A stretch of DNA of 64,000 nucleotides, taken from positions 50,397,890 through 50,461,889 of the forward strand of contig OX104134.1 in the NCBI GenBank assembly GCA_944470555.2, in the 5' to 3' direction. The position numbers were made by a program, and so were the translations under genes. The stretch comes from Heterobilharzia americana. Lineage: Eukaryota; Platyhelminthes; Trematoda; Strigeidida; Schistosomatidae. Positions 39,301-51,300 of the stretch are shown piece by piece. Position 1 is the stretch's first letter. The number at the start of each line of letters is the position of its first letter. The notes beneath the pieces were generated by a model. That model was given only the letters and a program-made list of their open reading frames with translations. It did no database searches and was not told the DNA's origin.

Positions 39301-42300
39301 AACATATTATAAATTTGTTCCAACTCCTTTTTCATTAATTCATCGGAAAAGATCATTTTGGTTCTAATTGCAAGACATTTAGGCAAGTTTTTTTATTGAA
39401 TGAGAATACAAGGCTGTAGAAATTTGTGTAATAACCTATGGATATAAGGGAAAAACTTGGGCACCATGGTAGAGTATAATTTCATATTAGATTGTTTATT
39501 TGATATGGCACAGTATAGTTTACTGACCAATAGTTGGCTTTAAAACACATCAACATATGATAATTCACTTGGTTGTGGGTAGCAGAGGAATCCGGGACAC
39601 ACGTTCCATCCTATTTGGGAGTAGTCAGCTGGATGTACCTACACTCCAGTGAGTGGTGTTGTTCCCACTGAGACTCGAACCTTGTACCCATCCCTCCAAA
39701 CGCCAAGGAGTTATCCACTAGGCGCGTCCTGAATTCCTCTGCTAGCCACAACCAAAGGGATTATCATAACTAATATTCAGGCTATTTCGTGGCATCCGCA
39801 TCGGAGCCCATATGCTAATAGAGGTTGAACACTTCGATCCAGTAAAACAACGGAGAACATCAGGATTAAATGAGGTCACTCAGCAAGAAATACGGCAAAC
39901 AATCGTACCACTAACCAAGCAGAGGAGACATCATACTCAAATGAACACTCAAGAACAGAAAACAATAAAAAGGAAAGATATCGTTATACTTCCAGCAGAC
40001 AAAGGACGCACTACAGTAGTCATGGACAAAGAAGACTATATCAAGAAGGCAGAGGAATTACTCAAAGACAAAAATGTGTATCAACCACTTGAAACCAACC
40101 CTATCCAAAAGTTCGACAACCAGATCAATAAAACCTTGAACAAACTCTTCAAAGCAGAAGAAATAACAAAGCAAGACAAATGGCGTATGAAATCTAATGG
40201 ACCTATCCTTCCTCGATTCTACGGCAGACCAAAACTACACAAAACCGATATCCCTCTACGACCAATAGTCTCACTTCCGGGAACCCCAACATACAACACA
40301 TCAAGAGAACTTTCGAGAAAACTGAAACACCTCGTTCAATCATGCGGGTATTCCATCAAATCACCAACAAAAATCCTAGAAAGGATCAAATGCATTAATA
40401 TAGAAAACCACGAATTAGTTGTATTCTTCGATTGCATAGCATTATACACATCAATCGAAGCACAATTGGCCAAGGAAACGATATCCCTCCTGATCAATGA
40501 AGACAAAAACCTTTCAGAACGCACAAAACTCAAATGTTCAGGTCTGATGGAACTCATCGACCTTTGTTTGACAACATACTTTCAATTCAACGACAAGATA
40601 TACAAACAGATGAAAAGAAATCCAATGGGATCACCGATATCCGGACTAATTGCAGAAGCAGTGATGCAGAGACTGGAAGCCATTATTCTACCTGTGATCA
40701 AACCAAAAATTTGGAATCCTTATGTAGATGATGCTTTTGTCGTCATTTAGAAAGATGATACAGAAAACACTTACAGTTTTATCAACGGCGCTTTCAATGA
40801 CATCAAATTCACAATGGAGAAAGAGTCGAACAATCAACTACCATTCCTGGATGTTTTAGTCAGTAGAGAAAATACCGGAAAGCTGGGAACCCAAGTGTAC
40901 AGGAAGCCAACACACACTGACCAAATCCTCAACTACAATAGCAACAACACACAAAGTCAGTTGCGTGCAGACTCTATTCAAAAGAGCGAGAACACACTGC
41001 AGCACAACAACTTCACGGAGAAACGAAGAAAATTACCTGATGTCCACCCTAGAGAAGAACGGCTACCCACGAAACTTTATCAGAAGATGCCTATCCCGTG
41101 CATCACCAACTACAAAGTCATCGACAGAAATCAACAAAAGCATCGTCCTACCATACATAAAGAATATATCAGAAATCATGACAAGATTACTGAAACCACT
41201 TGGAATTGGTGTGGCTCATAAACCAACAAATTCCCTCCAAACACTATTATGCAGACCAAAGGATGCAACAAACAAAGAAGACAAACCGAAAATCATTTAC
41301 AAAATCAACTGCAATAACTGTAGTCAGCACTACATTGGACAAAGCGGCCGCCCTCTTCGCCTTCGTCTACATGAGCACCAATTGGCTATTAAACGCCATG
41401 ACATTTCGTCACTCATTTCAATGCACATGGATAATTATGGACATGAATTTAATTTCGACAATGTAGAAGTTTTGGACAGAGGAAACACATAGAATATCAG
41501 AGAATTTCTAGAAGCTTAGCATTCAGGTCAGTCAGCAATCAACAGATGTATAGACATAGACCCGATCTATCAACCAATAAGGAAAATGATAAACGACAGA
41601 AAGGTCATAGGTGAAGCAGAGGAACAGCCAACAGGAAAGTCAATACAATCAATGACACAACAATCGAAGGAAACAACCAATCACAGACCACATCGTCAGA
41701 GCAAGCTACTAAATCACTCACGGAGAGATATTGACAGCTCACTTCATACTGAAGTTAGTGCTGATGATGTCGTCTAGCAAGACGATGAAAGCTTCGCGAT
41801 TAAGCCACTTAGTTCAGAGAACACAATACAACCAAGACAACAGAGAATTATAAACGCGTGAATAAATAGTAACGCTAGCATATGAGTTATCCGAATATTT
41901 AGCTACAATACTATGCCCTATCAGAAATCGCTCAAAATCTAGGCTTACCAATTCAATCAAATTGAAATACAGACTCAATAATAAACAGTTAGACGAGGGA
42001 GAAAAAGTGGTCAGTTTTGATGCAACGAGCCTTTAAACAAATATACCAGTTAATATGCCACTTGAGGCAGTTAGAAATGAACTCAACTGACTATGATCTC
42101 AGTAATAGAACTAAAGTTTCTATTGAAGAAATTATGCTAGGAATAAAATTATGTTGTTTAACTTCCACAGTTTTCAAATTTCGAGAGAAAATATATCAAC
42201 AAACGGAAGGAGTAGCGATAGGATCTCAAATACCTACGATGGTAGCGGTTATATTTATGGATAGCTGGGAACGAATAGCATTAGGAACATTCCAACCCAT

Positions 42301-45300
42301 ACCAAAAGTATGGTGGCGACATGTAGAAAACATATTTACTATCCTGAAATCAAAACCTATCTAGAGTTTCTTCGCACATATTAACTCGATAGTAGATGCA
42401 ATTCAATTCATTTATGAATTAGAAAATGAAGGAGGAGAATTACCCCTATGTTAGGTTGCAAAATCAAGAGGAGAGAAGATGGATAGATACCAGTGTTTAT
42501 AGGAAACCAACACATTCGAATAGATACTTGGATTTCACATCATCTCACCTTATACCTGTCCAAATGTTTAAATAATCGGGCTAGGAGTTTGACTAGTAAG
42601 TCGGAAATGAAATACATTACAGAGACAATAATTCTTACTAACTGTCCTCCGGAATTTATTAAAAAGTTCATAAGGATTGATAAGAGAGAGTGGTAATGTT
42701 AATGGTGACTGGAACATAAGTGAGAGGGAATTCGAATCTTCCGTAGTGTTACCATATAAAGAAGGTACATCGGAAATTTTACGTAGAATTCTTAACAATG
42801 CTGGGAATTAGGATAGCATTTAAACCCACAAACTCACTCAGAGAGAAACTTTGTAGGCTAAAAGATCAAACAGAGTCAATTAAAAAAAAACTTAATTTAT
42901 TAAACACCATGTAATGATGTCAGACAGAATAGCAGAACACAAAAATTTAGCGAAACATACAATGGTACACTCTACTAAGATAAGTAATTTCGAGAAAAAC
43001 TCGGCTATCGCTCTCCATGCACTGGCTCATAATCACACTATAGGATGACAATTCTAAAACCCAATGAAGCTAGGTCGAGGGAGAGATTGACCACAGAATC
43101 TTTGTTTATTGAATCCACACCTAACATGTAACAGGAATGACTCATCACATATTGCAGATATGTAGGAAATTTTACTACCATTGGGATAAATGAATGAACT
43201 GTTGGACTATGTAAAGGAATTTCGAAAGTCATATGATTACTTTGATATGAATATGAACAATAAATTCTGCTCGAAACACCACCAAGTAAATTATACTATA
43301 TCACTGTGTGCTATATCAAATAAACAATCTAATATGGAACCAATGGATATGACCTTTCTGCACACACTTCTCTTCAATGATCCATCATTTCTTCTGATTA
43401 ATAAGACATTCAGACAGCATAACTTATTTTCATGTTTGTTCCAACAGGTAAAAGTAAATGAAGAATATATGTGTGAATAAATCTCCTTAAAAGTTCGTTT
43501 CCGATGACATTGTGCTTGTTGGCACTCATCAGCATCACTTACCCTGACGGAACTGATGTCCCTCCTCAGATTCGTACCCGTGTCACCCAGAGTTGTAGTC
43601 AGCGACGTTACCATTGGGCTATTCGGGCTGCGTAATCTACTGGCCACATTGCAAAATGATCGATAGAAATTCGATCAACACTCAGGACCAGACAACAATA
43701 AGTTAGTTACCCTTCGGTAACCAGTTGATGTGAGAACGAGTGTGTCATCGCCTTAATTGCTTCACACAACCAGATTACTGATGTCATCTTTCAACAGTCC
43801 ATCTTTTCGTTTAACTAAAAAACCATCTACTAGTATTGAGACAGAGTGAACTCATGGTGATTCCGTTACTTTGTATATAATATCTATTGTTAGAGAGAAA
43901 CTTCAGTTCTTTAACGTACCATTCTACACTAATTTACGATCCTCATATCTGCTGAAAAATGAATTTCACTTTCTGAATGAGGTGCTATATCGGTGAATAA
44001 AAATCAAATATCCAGAAAGATATGTTTTCCTAATGATGTTCGCATGTTTGCACTTGGAAACAACATCGAATAGGTGTTCCTTACGAAGTTGTGTTGACTA
44101 GACAGCATCGACAAACTTTGTGAAAAATGAAAGGTTTATCATAAATAACTGCAATCTTCTAGTGCCCTACGTTTCATTGAGTTACGGAATGACTTGTCAC
44201 GTGAAAATGCATCACACCATGTGCAATTTAACGCATATATAAAACTGGTAATGATGACCAATAACTGGAGAAGTCGTTGACCAATCAGATTTTGTTTTTT
44301 GTTGTTGCTCAAACACCAGTAATCTATTGTGCATCTGATCTGTACATCATTCTGTTTTCCTTCGTATACGATCCAAGGTAACTTAGACGGTACTCTGTAC
44401 ATTTTTGTCCTGCCTAAATGATTGTTTTTCATTCATAGACGTTGTACTAACAATATTTTCACACTTCAGTAGTATATAAAGTTTCAAGCCAAGTCACCAG
44501 CTAAGAAATATTTTTTCCAACGACTTCATTATCAGGTTATACAGTCGTATTTATAATCGGTAAAATAACAGATGATTGCACTTAAAAGTTGCTCAGTCAA
44601 TATGCAAAATATAGAACAGGTGTTGGTGGTGGGACTTGTTCAAGTGGAAGAAATAGAATATAGGTCACTGAATAAGGAACGAGTTGATATTAAATAGTGA
44701 AATATTGGTCAAATGCTGTCAACGAAGTGAAAAATGGTGATAATGATAATAAAAAAGAAGTATACCAAGGTGAAGTGAAATTAAACTGACAAAATCACCG
44801 AAATAAATTGTTAAGGCCAAGGTAGAGAAAGTGGCTTCACAAAACGTTTTTGAATGCAAAGTTTTCGGTTTTCTTCATGTATAGCTAATGTTTCAGCTAT
44901 GCATAAATGGTGTCTCCTTGAATTCTAGATTCATGATTAAGATTTTTTTTGGAACTGTGATAGAATGAGAGGTAATTTGTTCCTTCAGATTTTTATCAAT
45001 AGCCTTTTAGGGTATTCGTTATTCGATAGTTTTGTTCTAAGAGTTTCGATTTCAGCATCCACCATGTCTTCTGAACATATTTTATAGATTTTGGAACACA
45101 GCGAGTGAACGAGATTTCTTTTACAACCCAACGATTAAAGTTAGTAAACCAATCGGTCCAAGTTGGTTTGCTATAGACTGACCTTTGAATCGAGCTATCA
45201 TTCCTTCTCTTTAACATTATGTCCAGACAGTGGGACGTTCAATTTAACTCTTATTCTAAAGTGGATTTAATGGACGGGTGACAATCATTGAAACGTCATA

Positions 45301-48300
45301 GCAGCTCGTCCACTTAACATGTTTCATCACAAATAAGAAAAGTATTGTCAATGTACCTTTTATACAAATAAAGTTCCGAGATTATTTCCTTAAATGGCCC
45401 ATTTTCGAGCTTTGCCATAAAGATATCAGCTATGACGAGGCCTACGGGAGAACCTATTGAGACTTCGTCCATCTGATTATAAATCACACCATTAAATCTA
45501 CATTAAACGTGCATCTTAATATCAGTTCTTCCAAGTGGCTCGTAGGTAATCCAATGTTAATTTTATTAGAATCAATATAACCGCATGAATAATAAATAGT
45601 TTCAACAAGTGGAACATTGGTAAATAAAGAACAAACATCAAGCGATACCATACGTTTGTTTACCCCTTTATGTTGATTTCTTCGATGCGGCGAACAGAAC
45701 CAAGTGTGTCCGAAAGACTATTTTTGCACAGATTTGATCTCACAGGTTCAAGCACTTAAGCTAGCCACTCCCCCAATAAGTGATAAGGTGAATTGAGCAT
45801 ATCCAATACTGGGCGAGTCACCAGCATTGAATCCCAGAGTTAAAATATCTATAGATAGAAATAAATCCTACTCGGCTTAACTGCTAACGCTATGCTGTCC
45901 AATAAGATAATTCCAATTACTCAGTGTCATGAATGAAATTTTGACGCTTTAAAGACTTCTACCTCAATATATAATGATAACCCAGTTTCTGATTTTCATT
46001 TTAGTCGATTCCTGACATTTTTAACTTTACTGACACTGTTAACTGCATCTATCATAAACATGATTATATGTTACTAAGCATTACCATAACCCATGTATAC
46101 TGGGCTTATTGTAGGCATTGACTCATGTATTTATATGCCTTAAATTAAGCAACTAATTAACTGTTGAGATGAACGGGAATTTTAATTTTGAGGTGGCATT
46201 CATCACGGACTGACATCAGTTGGGGAACCATTGATAACCTGGAAGCGTGGAACTGCTGTTTCGTCCTAGCATGAGACTCCTCAGCAGTACGCTGATTAGT
46301 GACATGCTTCGAGATGGATATTACGAAGTTGTAATGAGAAGCCGTGATCTGTGAGGTCAACCAGTCAGAATGGAGGCAGATTCCACCTGAAGACTTTGGG
46401 TGATAGTCGCACTGTATCGTGAACTGATGGGAGTTGGAAACTGTGAACCATTGGAATCCGACCCAGTAGTTGAATGACTTACACATTCACCGTGAAACCT
46501 GAAGGTCTTGAGTTCAATCCCTAGCCGGGTTACGAAACAGCTGTTCAGTGCTCCCAGGTTCTCAATTATATATATTTAATTCGTATTTAACCAGAAAAAT
46601 CTCACATTCCGGTAGGAACGATTTTAGAGCCACTCAAGTTACAATGGAAATAACTAACCGGATTTCTGTATTCCTCTGCCACGAAACCCTTTATTGGTTC
46701 TATTTCTAGTCTTACCTTACTCAACTTCTGTGGTGTTAGGATTGTTATATCTTGGTATTAAATATCGTGTACACTAAGTCGATTCACTGTCCAATTTGTA
46801 GACATTCGTCAAGTTAGTTATGAACTCATACGCGTTTTATTTGAGCATTAAGTAATTGTAATTCAATAGCTTCAAGAGTTTAGAAACGGTAAGTCTATTT
46901 AATTAGTAATAATCAAAAAAAAGAATATCCCTTAGATTGTAGGTCTTCGGTTTTCTCCTGTTTCTCGAGGTCTGGTAAAAACCCCTCTTCACTCGGAACC
47001 AAGTCTTAAATCTTTTAGCCGTTCATTTTTAAAATACTTTTCCCGGGAATATTAGTCACTGGAGCAAGGAACTTATCACCATCGAATAACCAGTTTATTT
47101 TAGTTTGTTGAAGGGGGAATATTCCCTATGATATTGCCTCCTTAGAGTTAAAAGATAAGAAACCCCTGCCTGACCTAATCTTCGTGCTCATTGACACTCA
47201 TCAGTTTAGTCTGGTCAGCAGTTGTTAAGAAGCTCAGACCTTTTGGGAAATTGTATCTCATATTCAGTGTTGAAGTTACAGGCTTTACCTTTAGTCTATT
47301 CGGGCTATGATTGACCATTTGTATTACTGCATGATATAGACAAGTTGATCGGTAAACGATAACGGATGTGTAGCTGTTTAGTCGTAAGTGCTAATCTATG
47401 TCTATCAACCAATTTTACCGTGTGCTTGCGCTCAACTACCTGGAACTGTGATGCGTGGTATTTTACTTGAATTCGTAAAGAAATTTTTAAAAAGTTACTT
47501 AACATCTCAATCTCTAAAGTTAATCTACTCAAAAAACTCAGCGTGTAGAGTAAATAGCCTTATTTATTTATTTCTCTCAACAAATATTTACTATTATCTT
47601 GTTTGTAATCTCTTTGTTCCACCTATAGATCAATGGATTGAATCAGGCGCATATTCAATGTCCTGTACTTTATCGTACCTTGAAATTACCACTTTTACCT
47701 CATAGTACCAATTCCTGCAACTCCGATGTTGTCGGTTTTGTAAGTAACAATGGAAATTTAATGAAGAACAATGAATTATCTACACAAGATACAGATCAAA
47801 TTAGTCCTGATCAAATTCCTCATGTATATGTAAGCTGTGGTCATGTACACGGTTGGCATAATTGGCGTGCAACAGGTGATGTGTAAGTAATGCCTTTTTC
47901 TCACTTTCTACATATAACAGTAGAAATTATCTTATCTTATCTTATGTGTTTACGACTACTCTCTGAAACTCTATGGTCACTTCAAATTCACGATTAGACC
48001 TCTAGATTTTGACCCAGTAGCTTAATGGTAACGTACAGGCCTTGGAACCTGAAGGTCTTGGGTTCGATCTCTGCGGGGTCATGGGTGTGCATTGCTGAAG
48101 AGTCCTATACTAGGCTGAAACAGCTGTCCAGGTCTGCCCAGTTCCCCAACGTTTTTCTAACTGATGTCAGTTCATGATGAACATCAACTTGAAATGCATA
48201 AGAGTTGATTTACTGGATATACCAGTCCAAGGTGGTACCTAGTTCTTCGAGCCTCAAAAGATGAGATATCATTGGAACCTACAACCTATTGTCTAAAAGT

Positions 48301-51300
48301 TAACTTCCTCATTCAGCAAATCGTTTTTGTACACACACACCGGCAGTCGTCTCGTTGATTTTTTCTCGAAAATCTTAAACTATATTTCGTATAAAAAGAT
48401 ACTGAAAAAACAGTTTTAAAATTGAACAATATGGGAATTCCTGTGCAAAACTCATGTACATTGATTGGTGACTGGAGGGCAATCAATTTCATGTTGTATA
48501 GTCCTGATTACTGACCGAATTCTATCGTTCATTTTGAGACGGCCGTCTGCTTGAATGTCTGGGCTACTAAATTCTCCATCTGTCATACTGCATCAAATTT
48601 TCAACAGATTTTTTTGTTTAATCATTCTATTATGTCCTCTGATTGCAGTACATACTCATGCACATTTTCAAAAGCTTACTACCTTCTGCAATGCCAGTAT
48701 CACATAAGATGAGGAAAAAGCATCACGGTGGATGGCAACGTGCTTTGAAGCGAATAACCTTATCTCGAATGACTCTGCCTGAAATTATAAGCATGAACTG
48801 CAGGTCACTCCAGGGAAAAGTAGATTACTTACAATCTGTTTTATCCTCCGCAATACTGGGGTAATTACACTGCAAGAAACTTGGTTGCATTAACTTTATG
48901 ATAACAGTTTGATTTCAGTGTGAATGGTTTCAAAAGTTTCCGTCAAGATTGATGTAGCTCTACTAAGAAAAGTAGCTACCTTCATCAATTCCCATTGGTG
49001 CGTTTTGAGTTACATTTGCTTCAAATTCTCTAATGACCACATAAATTGCGTCACTGTGAAGTGCCGCCCAAAACATTTGAACAAATATCTCTTTACTTAT
49101 ATAACAAATATTCATGTGACGCCTAGTTGCAGTTTCTCCGAGCTATCCTAATTCCCTGATATATTCACGGAATTCGCAGCCCCCATATTCTGTGGTTCCC
49201 TGTCGATAATATGTGACAATTTCAACTCTTGTGACCAAATCTTTCTCAAAACCCTTGGTCATCTAAACATTGTTAACTTCACAACACGCCAGGATGCAAC
49301 AATAGACTTGGTATTCGTCAGTGATACTGATATATACGAAATTTGAAAGAGATCCCCACTCCTCAGCTCAGATCACTGCATTATATGTTTTACCCAAAAT
49401 ATATGGCAAACTTCACAAAACAGCTTTCACATATAAGAAGATTATACATGGAAACTATTCACTTAGTAACATACTTAATCTAAGAGAAATGCTTCAATGT
49501 ATAGACTGGAATATTGTTTGACAGCGATGATTTGAATGATACTATTGATAGTGTAACATGCTATCTCAAGTTCTGCCTAGATATACGTTACCCAAGTGAA
49601 AAGCTTTTTCTACGCTTCGATCGTATATCCTCTCCCCAGCTTAAGAAACTAAGAAGAGAAAAAGAAAGACTATATGAAGTAAGTGATAATTCTGGTGCTC
49701 GTCAATTGAACGTTTTAATTAGGTCGGAAATTAAACATATGAGTCAACTATACAACCAGAAACTTTTGTCATGCAAAGGCTCTTCCAGCATGTTAAAACT
49801 GTTTAAAGACCTCATTGGTAGTAAAACCCTTAGCAACGAAGCATATATCGATTTCTGTGCTTGAACAAATCATTTTTACGTCAACCAACTTGTTCGATCC
49901 CACCTTGTCTACCCATGTCCAATGAAGAACGTTGTCCAGAGTTCATAGCGAACGATGTTTTCAAATGTCTCAAATCCCTATACCCTTCTCACAGTTCAGG
50001 TATGGATGGTATGTCAAGCTTCGTATTCACGAAATGTGCTGATATTGTATGCTATCCATTAGTTAACATGTTCAACAGATCGTTTTTAGAAAACACTATA
50101 CCAGCTGCCTGGAAAGATATTAAGATAGTCCCCGTACCTAAGTCTAGGACTCCGGTTGCATGTACAAAATACCGTTCGATTGCATTTACCTCTCCGCTCT
50201 TAAAAATAACGGAGAAGTTTATAATACCTGTGCTCGGGCCCTCACTGAATGCTTTCGGAGACCCTAATTAATTTGCATATAAAAGCAGAAGAAGCACTTT
50301 GGACGTCACCACTCTCTTATATCATGATATTACTTATAGTCTTGATAAAAATCCCAAGTATATCTGGTGTGCTATTTTAGACTATACTTCGGCATTTGAC
50401 TCTGTCCCAAGACCTCTTTTGCTGGACAAGCTAACCGAAACAAATACTGAGTCCTGTATAATCAACTGGCTTCATTCCTATTTCTCTGATAGGAAACAAC
50501 ATACTGTTCACAGAGGGAAGCGCTCCACTTCATTGCTTACTGTGGCTGGAGTTCCCCAAGTAACCATCCTTTCCCCATGTCTTTTCTCATTCTTTCTGCA
50601 TGACCTACCATCGTCAGCTGGTATCAATTTCACTAAATATGCTGATGACGTAACAGTCCATACCTATCTCCTCTTCAGCAGATTGCTCCCAACTGAATGG
50701 TTTCCTATCTTCTGTTAGACGATGGTCCTCCTAGAATGGTCTTAAGCTAAATTCTTCAAAATGTCAGACCATAAACTTTAGTTTTAGACGTGAACATAAC
50801 TTATGTAAACTGCTTAGTTTTCATGATTCCTGTTCTATTGATAGTTGCACATTAAAGAATGTTACAAATGCGATTTATCTTGTTGTGTGTTTTTCTTCGG
50901 ACCTTTTCTGGTATTCTCATATCTCACTAAATTCCAGAATAATTTCTCGCCTAACTTTCTATGTTAGGAAGCTGAAAGTAACTGGTATTACTCAGCCTCT
51001 TCTCTTATGTTTTATAAACTCCTCCATCTTGCCTATCCTTCTCTATTGCTCTCTATTTTTTCCTGGGTTACTAAAAAAGACTATGCTGTATTACGTAGAG
51101 CTTTGAAGATTGTCAGTAGAACCAGTGGTGCACCCCTTAACTTTCTAGTTAAAACTATTGTGAACAAACATATAAACTCATGTAAACATCTGGCAGGGGT
51201 TATTTTATCAGATGACTAACATCCTCTTCACTCGAAGCTCTCTACATGTCGGTCATCTGGAACGACGAGGAGAAAGTACATAAGACTCTATGCACGAACT

